Source: CAWCQC01 sp963819905 (lineage in GTDB: Bacteria > Actinomycetota > Thermoleophilia > Gaiellales > Gaiellaceae). From it: a stretch of 64,000 bases of DNA. A program made the position numbers and the translations under genes. The stretch covers positions 310,001 through 374,000 of the forward strand of contig CAWFXP010000010.1 of assembly GCA_963819905.1 (NCBI GenBank), written 5' to 3'. Below, in pieces: positions 41,132 to 49,666 of the stretch. The notes below the pieces were generated by a model, which ran no database searches, had not been told where the DNA came from, and saw only the letters and a list, made by a program, of their open reading frames with translations. Position 1 is the stretch's first letter; the number at the start of each line of letters is the position of its first letter.

Positions 41132-42025
41132 CTACGGACGGCGACCGACGGCGAGCGCGGAGGAGATCCCGAGCTCGGCGGGGAACTCGCCCGCCTGCTC
41201 GAAACCGGCCCCCCGCAGGAGCCCCACCACTTCGGACGGCGTCGGCGACGAGCCCCCCGAGCGGGCCGCACGTAGGAGAGCGAGCGCCTCGTCGAGGCGG
41301 TCGCGACCGCGATACAGGCCGACGACGACCCAGCCGCCAGGGCGGAGGGTCTCCCGCAGGCGCCCCACGGCGCCGTCGAGCACCGACCGAGGGAGAAAGG
41401 GGGCCGGGAGGAAGGCGAGGTCGAACGCGTGACGGTCGTCGAGCTCCTCCACGCGCGCGCCCCGGAGCTCGATCCGGTCGTCGAGGCCCGCCGCGGACAC
41501 GTTGGCGCGGGCAAGCGCGAGCGACGGCTCCCATGGGTCGATCCCGACCACACGGAGGTTCGGCCACTGACCGGCCATCGCGATCGCCAGCCCGGCGACG
41601 CCCACGCCGACGTCCAGGAACGACGCGCCTTCCGCGGCGAGCCGCTCCTCGAGACCGTCGAGCTGCGGGGCGACCGTGTCCCGCAGAACGCGGGCGAATC
41701 CCGCCGACGTGCGTCCCAGGCTCTCGAGCACGTCCGCGTCGGTGTAGCTCCAGCCCGGCGCGCGGGCCGGATCCGTGAGCAGATCGTTGGCCTGGAGGAA
41801 GAGCGCCCTGATGGGCGCGAGCGCCGCGGCAAGCTCGGCCGGGCTCGCCGACTCGAGAGCGTCGGTCAGCCCGAGAGCGGCAACGACCTCGTCGAGTGCT
41901 GCCTGCACCTCGGACGCTGCCTCGCTCTTGCTCTGACGGAGGCGGAGAGCGGCGGCGAGGGCGGCGAGCGCCTCGGCCTGGGCGGAGAGCCGCATCCCGA
42001 CCTGCTGGATCTCGCCCTGCGCCAC
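41132..42025 (-). CDS. Class I SAM-dependent methyltransferase with N-terminal helical domain
   Basis: 297 residues. The first 120 residues are Ala/Leu-rich helices (AEALAALAAALRLRQSK). The methyltransferase core begins ASFLDVGVGVAGLAIAMAGQ (motif I), with VVGIDPWEPSLALA (motif II) and LRPGGWVVVGLYRG. The layout resembles small-molecule O/C-methyltransferases with a dimerisation domain. GTG 42025 has TATGCT seven bases upstream, preferred over ATG 42037. Ten bases separate its stop from the lutA start, so read-through into lutABC is likely. Confidence 0.82.
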   Translation of the reverse strand: MAQGEIQQVGMRLSAQAEALAALAAALRLRQSKSEAASEVQAALDEVVAALGLTDALESASPAELAAALAPIRALFLQANDLLTDPARAPGWSYTDADVLESLGRTSAGFARVLRDTVAPQLDGLEERLAAEGASFLDVGVGVAGLAIAMAGQWPNLRVVGIDPWEPSLALARANVSAAGLDDRIELRGARVEELDDRHAFDLAFLPAPFLPRSVLDGAVGRLRETLRPGGWVVVGLYRGRDRLDEALALLRAARSGGSSPTPSEVVGLLRGAGFEQAGEFPAELGISSALAVGRRP

Positions 42026-42043
42026 GGGCCCGAGCATACGCGC

Positions 42044-42072
42044 TTGCCGCCGTCCTGTCGTTTCGCTACCGT
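42044..42072 (+). promoter_or_regulatory. Promoter of the glnB-amtB leader
   Basis: TTGCCG (42044-42049), 17-base spacer, TACCGT (42067-42072). The predicted start near 42079 gives a leader of about 100 bases before glnB, unlike the leaderless neighbours. It overlaps the start of the divergent methyltransferase gene. Confidence 0.6.
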
Positions 42073-42078
42073 TGTCCC

Positions 42079-42151
42079 CTCGTTCGCCGACGACGGCGCA
42101 CGAGAGAGGCATTGAGGCCTCAGGAGTCGCTCGGACTCCTGGGGCTTTTTT
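42079..42151 (+). promoter_or_regulatory. Leader hairpin and intrinsic terminator upstream of glnB (putative attenuator)
   Basis: Hairpin 1 is CTCGT.CGCCG-ACGA-CGGCG.ACGAG (about 42079-42105). The terminator is a 12-bp stem, arms 42117-42128 and 42134-42145, loop GCTCG, followed by six T residues (42146-42151). It is the only canonical U-tract terminator seen in the window, and it lies between the promoter and the glnB ribosome site. GAGGC (42106-42110) can compete with GAGGCCTC (42114-42121), offering an alternative fold. Control by premature termination is the simplest reading. Confidence 0.75.
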
Positions 42152-42179
42152 CGTGGTCCAACGCGGGAGGAAGGATGCG

Positions 42180-42530
42180 ATGGTCAAGGTCGAGGCAGTG
42201 GTGATCCGTGAACGCGTCGAGACGGTGATCGACGCGGTCGAGGAGGAGACGGGCCACGTCGGCGTCACGGTGGTCGAGGCGGTGGGCCACGGCAGGCAGC
42301 GGGGCATCACGCACGAGTACCGCGGCCGGATCTTCGAGTCGCGGTTCCTGCCGAAGGCGCTGCTCGTCTTCGTCGTCGACGACGACAAGGCCGACGCGGT
42401 CGTCCACGCAGTCGTCGACTCGGCGCGGAGCGGCAACGAATCCGGGGACGGCATCGTCTGGACGATGCCGGCCGGCAGCGTGACCCACAACCGGACCGGG
42501 CTGGCGCTCGAGGAGGTCGAGGTTCGATGA
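42180..42530 (+). CDS. glnB: PII-family nitrogen regulatory protein (divergent T-loop)
   Basis: 116-residue PII trimer subunit linking nitrogen/energy status to AmtB. VGHGRQRGITHEYRGRIFES spans the T-loop; FLPKALLVFVV and the nucleotide-binding B-loop region follow. Aligned to E. coli GlnB, Glu50-Tyr51 become Ile51-Phe52, so the tyrosine normally uridylylated or adenylylated is missing. The C-loop is also altered (NRTG for RIRTG). GGAGGAAGG precedes ATG 42180. It overlaps amtB by four bases and lies behind a putative attenuator. Confidence 0.85.
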   Translation: MVKVEAVVIRERVETVIDAVEEETGHVGVTVVEAVGHGRQRGITHEYRGRIFESRFLPKALLVFVVDDDKADAVVHAVVDSARSGNESGDGIVWTMPAGSVTHNRTGLALEEVEVR

Positions 42531-43957
42531 CGCGCACAGAGCTCGGCATCGCAGCAAGCACGATCTGGGTCGTCATCGCGGCCGTGCTCGTGATGTTCAT
42601 GCAGGCCGGCTTCGCGTTCCTCGAGGCGGGCCTCTGCAGGATGAAGAACGTCGCCCACATCGCGGGGAAGACCGTGCTCGTCTTCGGCCTCGCCTGCATC
42701 GTCTACTACCTGGTCGGGTTCGGCATGGCCTTCGGAGACGGTGGTAACGGCTTCGTCGGCGGCTCCGGCTTCGTCCCCTCGACAGACGACCTGCTCTCGG
42801 TCGGCAAGGCGCCGTTCAGCTGGTTCGCCTCGATCCCGGCGGCCGCCGGCTACCTGTTCGAGGTCATGTTCGCGGGCGTCTCGCTGGCGATCGTCTGGGG
42901 CGCCATGGCCGAGCGCGCGAAGCTCTGGGTCTACTTCGCGTTCGGCGGCGTCTTCGTCCTCGTCTACTCGCTCGTCTCCCACTGGATCTGGAGCCCGGAG
43001 GGCTGGCTCTTCTCGCGCGGGATGCAGGACTTCGCAGGCTCGACCGTCGTCCACTACCAGGGCGCGCTTGCGGGCCTGGCCGGTGCGATCCTGCTCGGGT
43101 CGCGGCTCGGGAAGTTCGACGCCGACGGGAAGCCGAACGCCATCCCGGGCCACAACATGGCCTACGTGACGCTCGGCGTCGTCATCCTCTGGTTCGGGTG
43201 GTACGGGTTCAACGCGGGCTCCACGCTCGGGGTCGACTTCGGCGGCGTGGGCTTCTTCGCCTACGTGGCGATGACGACCACGATCGCGGCGGCCTGCGGC
43301 GTGATGGGCGCGGCCGCCACCAGCTGGCTGAAGCTCGGCAAGCCCGACGTGTCGATGATGTTGAACGGCGCCATCGCGGCGCTCGTCGCGATCACCGCGG
43401 CGTGCGCGTTCGTCGCGCCCTGGGCCGCGCTCGTCATCGGCTTCGTGGCCGGCGGGATCGCGGTCTACGGCGTTCTCCTCGTCGAGCGGTTGCGGATCGA
43501 CGATCCGGTCGGTGCGGTCGCGGTACACGGCCTCTCCGGCGTCTGGGGCACCCTGGCGCTCGGGTTCCTGGCGCTTCCCTCGCAGGCCGAGTCCCTGGCG
43601 ACCGGCCAGGGAGGTCTCTTCTACACGGGCAGCTTCGACCAGCTCGGAACGCAGGCTCTCGGCCTGGCGGCCGTCGGCGCCTTCACCTTCACGGTGTCGT
43701 TCGTGATCCTCTGGGTCATGAAGCACACCTTCGGGATCCGCGTGGAGGAGAAGGTGGAGACAGCCGGCCTCGATGTCTCCGAGCACGGCATGTGGGGCTA
43801 CCCGGAGTTCTACATCCCGGTTCCCGGTGGGTACGGGACGGAGGCCCATGGTCACCTCGGGCCGGTCCCCCATCCCACCCCCGCGCACGCGCACGCGCCG
43901 GCGGTCGTGCGATCGGCCGGCGGGGCGCTCCCGAGCCTGCCGGCGCCGGTGGACTAG
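42527..43957 (+). CDS. amtB: Ammonium transporter
   Basis: 476 residues, about eleven transmembrane helices. FMQAGFAFLEAGLCRMKN opens the Amt fold. Pore residues are in FAGSTVVHYQGALAGLAGAI (first twin-His) and AVAVHGLSGVWGTLALGFL (second twin-His); FGWYGFNAGSTLG and DDPVGA also match. The C-terminal 60 residues contain a His/Pro/Ala-rich extension (HPTPAHAHAPAV) after the conserved cytosolic tail that contacts PII. Coupled to glnB by ATGA. Confidence 0.95.
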   Translation: MTRTELGIAASTIWVVIAAVLVMFMQAGFAFLEAGLCRMKNVAHIAGKTVLVFGLACIVYYLVGFGMAFGDGGNGFVGGSGFVPSTDDLLSVGKAPFSWFASIPAAAGYLFEVMFAGVSLAIVWGAMAERAKLWVYFAFGGVFVLVYSLVSHWIWSPEGWLFSRGMQDFAGSTVVHYQGALAGLAGAILLGSRLGKFDADGKPNAIPGHNMAYVTLGVVILWFGWYGFNAGSTLGVDFGGVGFFAYVAMTTTIAAACGVMGAAATSWLKLGKPDVSMMLNGAIAALVAITAACAFVAPWAALVIGFVAGGIAVYGVLLVERLRIDDPVGAVAVHGLSGVWGTLALGFLALPSQAESLATGQGGLFYTGSFDQLGTQALGLAAVGAFTFTVSFVILWVMKHTFGIRVEEKVETAGLDVSEHGMWGYPEFYIPVPGGYGTEAHGHLGPVPHPTPAHAHAPAVVRSAGGALPSLPAPVD

Positions 43958-44068
43958 GAAGACGGCGGCCGCGGGCAGGGCGTGCAGACCGAGCACGAGC
44001 TGCCCGCGGCCGGCATCCCTGCGCGGGGCTTCGTATCCTGTGGCATCCGCCAGCTGAAGGAGGCCGTC

Positions 44069-45010
44069 GTGACGCCCGCCGAGGTTCGTACCCAGACGCC
44101 GAGCATTCTGAGCGACGAGCAGCGCGAGACGTACTTCTCGAAGGGCTACCTGCTCCTCGAGCGCATCGTCCCGCCGGAATGGGTCGAGCGGCTCCTCGAC
44201 GTCACGGCCGCGTTCGTCGAGCGCAGCCGGTCGCTCACCAAGTCGGATGCGGTCTTCGACCTCGAGCCGACCCACACCGCCGACAGCCCGCGCCTGCGAC
44301 GCCTGACGAGCCCGGTCGAGCAGCACGAGACCTACTGGGAGTTCGCCTCTCGGTCACTGCTCGCCGACATCGCAGCAGACCTCGTCGGGCCGGACGTCAA
44401 GTTCCACCACTCGAAGCTCAACTTCAAGTGGGCGGCGGGCGGCGAGGAGGTGAAGTGGCACCAGGACATCCAGTACTGGCCGCATACGAACTACAGCCCG
44501 CTCACGATCGGGGTCTACCTGCACGACGTCGGACCGGAACAGGGCCCGCTCCGCGTCCTGCCCGGCAGCCACGAGGGGCCTCTCTACAACCTGTACAACG
44601 ACGAGGACGCGTGGGTCGGCTGCCTGCCGGAGCAGGATGTCGAGCAGCTCGACCTCACCGGCGTGGAGGATCTGATGGGGCCGGCCGGCTCGCTGACAAT
44701 CCACAACTGCCGGACGGTCCACAGCTCGGCACGGAACGAGTCCGACCTCGGCCGGCCGCTCCTCCTCAACGTCTACTCGGCCGCCGACGCGTTCACGTAC
44801 ACGGCGAACCCGCTCCCGAGCCGGTACGCCGGGGCGATCGTCCGGGGTGCTCCCGCCCGCTGGGCGCGCCACGATCCGCGGCCCTGCCTCGTCCCGCCCG
44901 ACTGGTCGGGCGGGTACACGTCGCTCTTCGCCCTTCAGCAGGAGGAAGAGTGGGACTCGGAGCAGCTCGACGCGGACAAGGAACAGCACGAGCGCATGCG
45001 GAGCACCTAG
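44069..45010 (+). CDS. Phytanoyl-CoA dioxygenase (PhyH) family protein
   Basis: 313 residues, Fe(II)/2-oxoglutarate oxygenase fold. Iron ligands are His and Asp in EVKWHQDIQYWPHTNY (HxD) and the distal His in IHNCRTVHSSARN; the Arg after PLRVLPGSHEGPL or in SARNES should hold 2-oxoglutarate. Members hydroxylate lipids, ectoine or natural products. GTG 44069 has GAAGGAGG five bases upstream and TATCCT at 44033-44038, so this gene is leadered. The upstream open frame is excluded on that basis. The substrate is unknown. Confidence 0.88.
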   Translation: MTPAEVRTQTPSILSDEQRETYFSKGYLLLERIVPPEWVERLLDVTAAFVERSRSLTKSDAVFDLEPTHTADSPRLRRLTSPVEQHETYWEFASRSLLADIAADLVGPDVKFHHSKLNFKWAAGGEEVKWHQDIQYWPHTNYSPLTIGVYLHDVGPEQGPLRVLPGSHEGPLYNLYNDEDAWVGCLPEQDVEQLDLTGVEDLMGPAGSLTIHNCRTVHSSARNESDLGRPLLLNVYSAADAFTYTANPLPSRYAGAIVRGAPARWARHDPRPCLVPPDWSGGYTSLFALQQEEEWDSEQLDADKEQHERMRST

Positions 45011-45026
45011 CGCTCGTCCTCGTGAC

Positions 45027-45368
45027 TCAGCCGCCGGCGCGCTCCCGGTAGTCCTCGCGTACGGGCTGGAAGACGTCGAGCACGCGGCAGCCCTCGGCCC
45101 CGGCCCGAGCCGCGTGACGGGTTCCGCCCGCGATCTGATACGCGTCGTCGGGGCCGAGCACGTGGTCGACGCCCTCGACGATCATCGTGATCTCGCCGTG
45201 CACGACCAGCCCGAGCTGCTCGTGCGGATGGCTGTGCTCGGGCACCTCGGCACGCGGCTCCAGATCGACGAGGTTCAGCATTGCCCCCTCGCCGAAGAGG
45301 GGGTACGCGCGAACGCCCTCGGTGAGCTCGAGCGGTCGCTCTGCTGTGAGCTTCAGAAACGTGGTCAT
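45027..45368 (-). CDS. Cupin-domain protein, 113 residues
   Basis: Single beta-barrel. Metal-binding motif 1 is PEHSHPHEQLGLVVHGEI, and motif 2 is AYQIAGGTRHAARAG. It resembles small cupins that bind a metal or act as sensors or isomerases. ATG 45368 lies exactly six bases after TAGAGT, whose TAG is the stop codon of the upstream threonine dehydratase frame. It therefore has its own promoter despite lying in line with that gene. Confidence 0.82.
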   Translation of the reverse strand: MTTFLKLTAERPLELTEGVRAYPLFGEGAMLNLVDLEPRAEVPEHSHPHEQLGLVVHGEITMIVEGVDHVLGPDDAYQIAGGTRHAARAGAEGCRVLDVFQPVREDYRERAGG

Positions 45369-45377
45369 CGCTCGACT

Positions 45378-46320
45378 CTACGCCCTGGCGAGCACCTGCG
45401 CGAACAGGTCCGGCGCGACGTTCCGGCCGGTGACGAGAGCGACGGTCGTCCCCGCCTGCTGCGAGATCCGCCCGGCGAGGATCGCGGCGGCCGCGACGGC
45501 GCCCGCGCCTTCGACGACGAGGTCGAGCTCGGCGTGAAGCGTCTGCATGGCGCGTTCGATCTCTCCCTCGGAGACGAGTACGACCTCGGCCACATGCCGA
45601 CGGACGAGCTCGAACGTGATCGAGCCCGGCTCGACGTTCCCGGCCAGCCCGTCCGCGATCGTCGGCCTCTCCTCGATGCGCACGATCCGACCGGCGTCGA
45701 GGGCCGCACGCATCGTCGGAGATGCCTCGCTCTCGACCCCGACGACCTGCACGTCCGGGCAGCCCGACGCCCACAGCGCCACCCCACCGATCAGCCCGCC
45801 GCCACCGACCGGACAGACGATCGTCAGCGGCCCGTCGAGCTCGTCGAGGAGCTCGATCGCGAGCGTCCCGCCGCCCGCGACAACCTCGGGATCGTTGTAG
45901 GGCGATACGTAGCGGCGCCCCTCGCGGGCGACCTCGAGCGCGTGTGCCTCGGCCTCGTCGTAGCTCCGTCCGTGCAGAACGAGCTCGACCGGAAGGGCCT
46001 CCAGCGCCTCGAGCTTCGCCGGCGACGCCGTCTCGGCGCAGACGACCGTGGCCCGGATTCCGAGGGTCGCTGCCGCGTAGGCGATTCCGAGCGCGTGATT
46101 CCCGGCCGAGGCGGCCACAACGCGGGTCGAAGGGTCGAGCTGCGTGAGCGCGGCGAGCGCGCCTCGAACCTTGAACGAGCCGGTCGGCTGCGACGTCTCG
46201 AGCTTCAGGGAGACGCCCGGGCGAAGCGCCGGGGCGAGCGGCGTTGGTGGCAGAAAGCGGCGCGATGCGCCGTGCAGCAGCCGCGATCTCGTCTCGCTCG
46301 GTGAGGCGGACGCGCCTCAC
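45378..46320 (-). pseudogene. Threonine/serine dehydratase with a one-base frameshift
   Basis: PLP fold type II enzyme that would deaminate threonine or serine. The start, GTG 46320, overlaps the LLM gene by four bases and gives VRRVRLTERDEIAAAARRIAP. The continuation LPPTPLAPALRP, VSLKLETSQPTGSFKVRGAL (PLP Lys) and VVAASAGNHALGIAYAA lies in another frame. The shift falls at CGCTTTCTG (46252-46260); dropping one T restores a single 313-residue protein. PVGGGGLIGG is intact. It is either a recent pseudogene or a sequence error; the clean remainder favours a very recent event or error. Confidence 0.85.
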
Positions 46321-47255
46321 GAGGCCGGCGACAGATCGCGGCGCAGACACGGCAAGACGGACTCCGCCGTCTCGCGGAGCGCCTCGGATGGCGGTTCGCC
46401 CTCACGGCGAACGAGCGAGAGGACGAGGTGCGTGCAGCCGGCCTCGGCGAAACGCGCGAGCCCCTCGGCGCAGGTCTCCGGATCGCCGGCGACGACGTAC
46501 TTCCCCGCGAGATCTCCGGTGAACCGAGGCTCGTCGTAGCGCCAGGCCAGGTGCTCGTCGCCCCGGCGGCGGGCGTCGGCCGCGTCATCGCCGACGGAGA
46601 GGTACACATATGCGCCCCAGGCGAACGAGTCGCCGAGCTCACGACCTGCTGCTTCGGCCGCCTCGCGAACGGAGGCGAACATGCCGCGGCAGCGCTCGGG
46701 CGTGACCATGTACGGCAGGAACCCGTCACCGAGAAGAGCTGCCCGCCGCCGGGTCGGCTCGGCCCGCCCGGCGACCCAGAGCGGAGGGCCGCCGGGCTGC
46801 GCGGGCAGCGGGTCGAGCCGCACGCCCTCGAGCCGGAAGATGTCCCCGTGGTAGGAGAAGGTCTCGCCGGAGTAGTAGCGGCGCAGGATCTCGAGCGTCT
46901 CTGCCGTTCGCCGGCCCCGACGCTCGAGCGGAACGTCCACTGCAGCGAACTCGGCCGGGTTGTCGCCGCCGACTCCCAGCGTCAGGATCAGCCGACCGCC
47001 GGCGATGCGGTCGACGCCCGCGAACTCCTTCGCGAGCAGCGTCGGATGCCGAAGTGGCGCGATCGTCGCCGCCGGGCCGATCGCGATGCGCTGGGTCGCG
47101 CAGGCCATCGCCGTGCACATGGTGACCGCGTCCCACACCGGCCGATGAAACAGCAGGTGCTCTCCGGTGAAGAGGCCGTCGTAGCCGAGCTCCTCCGCGG
47201 AGCGGAAGACGTCGAGCCCCCAGAACTCGCCGCCACACGAGACGCCGACGAACAT
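46317..47255 (-). CDS. LLM-class (luciferase-like) F420/flavin oxidoreductase
   Basis: 312-residue TIM barrel. RSAEELGYDGLFTGEHLLF, IAIGPAATIAPLRHPTLLAKEFAGVDRIAGGRLILTLGVGG and GPPLWVAGRAEPTRRRAALL are signature segments of LLM oxidoreductases, which in actinobacteria often use F420. The substrate is unknown. ATG 47255 has TAGGAT eight bases upstream. The stop overlaps the threonine dehydratase start, so the two were meant to be co-translated. Confidence 0.88.
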   Translation of the reverse strand: MFVGVSCGGEFWGLDVFRSAEELGYDGLFTGEHLLFHRPVWDAVTMCTAMACATQRIAIGPAATIAPLRHPTLLAKEFAGVDRIAGGRLILTLGVGGDNPAEFAAVDVPLERRGRRTAETLEILRRYYSGETFSYHGDIFRLEGVRLDPLPAQPGGPPLWVAGRAEPTRRRAALLGDGFLPYMVTPERCRGMFASVREAAEAAGRELGDSFAWGAYVYLSVGDDAADARRRGDEHLAWRYDEPRFTGDLAGKYVVAGDPETCAEGLARFAEAGCTHLVLSLVRREGEPPSEALRETAESVLPCLRRDLSPAS

Positions 47256-47290
47256 TTGCGCCGATCCTACTCGTGGGTCACAGTTCCTCC

Positions 47291-48355
47291 GTGACGTCGA
47301 TCCCGTCCACCGAAGCCGACCTCGACACGCCGGCGCTCGTCGTCGATCTCGACCGGCTCGAACGGAACCTCGAGCGCTGGCAGCGCTACGCGGACGACGC
47401 CGGCCTCGCCAACCGACCCCACATCAAGACGCACAAGTGCGTGGAGATCGCCCGGCGACAGCTCGAGCTCGGCGCCGCCGGGGTCTGCTGCCAGAAGCTC
47501 GGCGAGGCCGAGGTGATGGCGGACGCGGGGATCACCGACATCCTGATCCCGTACAACCTGCTCGGCGAGCGCAAGCTCGCCCGTCTCGTCCACCTCGCCC
47601 GCAGGACGGAGCTGCGGGTCTCGACCGACGACGAGCGGCTCCTCGCCGGCCTCGCGCTGGCGGCGGCGGAGGCGGAGCGCGACCTCGACGTGCTCGTCGA
47701 GTGCGACACGGGCTTCGCGCGCGCCGGTGTCGCGAGCCCCTCGGCTGCCGCCGAGCTGGCTGCGGCGATCGAGGCAACGCGCGGGCTCCGCTTTTCGGGC
47801 TTTCTCACCTATCCGGCACTTGCGGGAGCGACGGAGTTCCTGGACGCGGCCGGCCAGGAGGCGCGATCTCTCGGCTTGGCCGTCGAGGCGATCTCGGCGG
47901 GCGGCACACCGACGATGTGGCAGTCGGCCGAGCTCGCGCCGCCGGTGACGGAGTACCGGGTCGGCACGTACGCGTACTTCGACCGCAACTGCATCGATGC
48001 GGGTGCTGCCGAGCTCGACGACATCGCGCTGACCGTGCTCACGACCGTCGTCAGCACCCCGGCACCAAGCCGCGTGCTGCTCGATTCCGGAAGCAAGGCC
48101 CTGACCTCGGATCTCTCCGAGAGCGCGGGTTACGGGCTCATCCTCGAGGCTCCGGGCTCGAAGATCGCGCAGCTCTCGGAGGAGCACGGCCACGTCAAGC
48201 TCGCGAAGGGTGACGAGCTCGAGCTCGGTCAGCTCGTCCACGTGGTTCCGAACCACGTCTGCCCTGTCTCGAACCTGTTCGAGGAGCTCTGGGTCAGGCG
48301 AGGCGAGAAGATCGTCGACCGCTATGCGATCGCCGCCCGCGGCCGCTCCGCCTGA
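47291..48355 (+). CDS. D-threonine aldolase / D-serine dehydratase-like PLP enzyme
   Basis: 354 residues, alanine racemase-type barrel. LDTPALVVDLDRLERNLERW leads to the PLP lysine in RPHIKTHKCVEIARRQ. The C-terminal metal site HVVPNHVCPVSNLF is typical of the DSD1/D-threonine aldolase family. It acts on D-beta-hydroxy amino acids. GTG 47291 is chosen because CACAGT lies six bases before it; GTG 47273 would overlap the divergent LLM promoter. Its stop abuts the RidA stop with no bases between. Confidence 0.85.
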   Translation: MTSIPSTEADLDTPALVVDLDRLERNLERWQRYADDAGLANRPHIKTHKCVEIARRQLELGAAGVCCQKLGEAEVMADAGITDILIPYNLLGERKLARLVHLARRTELRVSTDDERLLAGLALAAAEAERDLDVLVECDTGFARAGVASPSAAAELAAAIEATRGLRFSGFLTYPALAGATEFLDAAGQEARSLGLAVEAISAGGTPTMWQSAELAPPVTEYRVGTYAYFDRNCIDAGAAELDDIALTVLTTVVSTPAPSRVLLDSGSKALTSDLSESAGYGLILEAPGSKIAQLSEEHGHVKLAKGDELELGQLVHVVPNHVCPVSNLFEELWVRRGEKIVDRYAIAARGRSA

Positions 48356-48736
48356 TCACGTCGCCTTGCGGGCCACGGCCTCGACCTCGATCTTGAAGCC
48401 GAGCAGCGCGGCGCCGACCGTCGTCCTGGCCGGGTACGGCTCGTCGAAGTACTCGCGGTACACCTCGTTGTAGACCCCGAAGTCGTCGAGGTCGCTGAGG
48501 AACGCGTTCACCTTGATCACGTCCTCGAAGCCGCAGCCGGCCGCGGCCAGGCACAGGCCGACGTTCCGGAACGTCTGGTGCGCCTGCTCTGCGAAGTCCT
48601 CCGAGACGAGCTTGCGGTCGGCGTCGAACGGGGCCTGGCCGGAGGTGTAGACGAGATCGCCGCTGACGACGACCGGGGAGTAGGGCGGCGAGGGGACGGC
48701 CATGCCGTCGGGCTGGATGGCGTTACGGGAAGGCAA
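48356..48736 (-). CDS. ridA: RidA-family enamine/imine deaminase
   Basis: 126 residues. AVPSPPYSPVVVSGDLVYTSGQAPFD, FRNVGLCLAAAGCGFEDVIKVNAFLSD and EPYPARTTVGAALLGFKIEVEAVA carry the family pattern including the active-site Arg of ARTTV. RidA hydrolyses the 2-aminoacrylate/2-aminocrotonate released by PLP dehydratases, so its place beside two such enzymes is meaningful. TTG 48736 is chosen because AAAGGAG lies five bases upstream. Confidence 0.9.
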   Translation of the reverse strand: MPSRNAIQPDGMAVPSPPYSPVVVSGDLVYTSGQAPFDADRKLVSEDFAEQAHQTFRNVGLCLAAAGCGFEDVIKVNAFLSDLDDFGVYNEVYREYFDEPYPARTTVGAALLGFKIEVEAVARKAT

Positions 48737-48790
48737 CGAGGCTCCTTTGCTCGGGGGATGACGCGATAACGCTAGTAGAGTCGGACCGCC

Positions 48791-49666
48791 GTGGCCGAAG
48801 AGCCAACCGTGTCCGTTCTCGGCCTCGGGCTCATGGGCCGGCCGATCGCCCGCCGCCTGGCCGCCGCCGGCTTCGAGGTGCGTGGCTGGAACCGGACTCC
48901 GCCGGACGAGGCGCTGCCCGGCGTGGCGACGGTCGGCGCCCTGCAGGAGGCCGCCCGAAGCGACGTGCTCGTGCTCGTCCTCGCCGACTCGGGCGCGGTC
49001 GGCGACGTGCTCGCCGGCCTCGACCGCTTCCTGCGACCGAGCCAGCTCGTGATCGACATGGGCAGCTCGGACCCTCGTGATTCGGCCGAGCGGGCCGCTC
49101 GTCTGTCCGGCCGCGGCATCGGCTGGGTCGACGCGCCGGTCTCGGGCGGCGAGGCCGGAGCCGCGAGCGGGCGGCTGGCGATCATGGTCGGCGGCACCGA
49201 AGCCGACGTCGGCCGTGCCCTTCCCCTCCTCGACGCACTCGGCGAGAACGTCGTTCACGTCGGCGCCCCCGGCACGGGCCACACGGCGAAGGTCGTCAAC
49301 CAGCTGATCGTCGGGCTCGCGCACGAAGCGGTAGCGGAGGCCGTCGTCCTCGCCGAGGCGGCCGGCGTCGACGCCGCTCTCCTGCGGCAGGCGCTCCGGG
49401 GAGGCTGGGCGGACTCGCGCGTCCTCCAGGAGCAGGGGGCTCGGATGTCCGCGCGCGACTATGTCCCCGGCGGGAAGGTGCAGACGATCGCCAAGGATCT
49501 CCGGCTGGCGCGAGAGCTGGCGATCGAGCACGGGCTCGACCTGCCCCATCTGAAGAGCGCGCTCTGGCTGTTCACCGGTCTCGAGGAGCTGGGCAGCGGC
49601 GAGCTCGACGCCGCGGTCGTCGTCGAGCGTCTACGGGATCAGAGATCCCGACGCGAGAAGGCGTAG
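48791..49666 (+). CDS. 3-hydroxyisobutyrate dehydrogenase family NAD(P)-dependent oxidoreductase
   Basis: 291 residues. VSVLGLGLMGRPIARRLAAAG is the nucleotide-binding start, DAPVSGGEAGAASGRLAIMVGG the substrate loop, and GTGHTAKVVNQLIVGL carries the catalytic Lys. The family covers 3-hydroxyisobutyrate, tartronate-semialdehyde and L-threonate-type substrates; tartronate semialdehyde reductase would supply the glycerate kinase elsewhere in the window (speculative). GTG 48791 is nine bases after TAGAGT. The 3' end overlaps the convergent ABC permease by 28 bases. Confidence 0.87.
   Translation: MAEEPTVSVLGLGLMGRPIARRLAAAGFEVRGWNRTPPDEALPGVATVGALQEAARSDVLVLVLADSGAVGDVLAGLDRFLRPSQLVIDMGSSDPRDSAERAARLSGRGIGWVDAPVSGGEAGAASGRLAIMVGGTEADVGRALPLLDALGENVVHVGAPGTGHTAKVVNQLIVGLAHEAVAEAVVLAEAAGVDAALLRQALRGGWADSRVLQEQGARMSARDYVPGGKVQTIAKDLRLARELAIEHGLDLPHLKSALWLFTGLEELGSGELDAAVVVERLRDQRSRREKA

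Noticed and set aside
41132..44326. A 1064-codon open frame on the minus strand running antisense through glnB, amtB and PhyH
   Set aside because: It is the open extension of the methyltransferase frame. The translated upstream part is low-complexity Arg/Asp/Glu-rich shadow of strongly conserved genes on the other strand.
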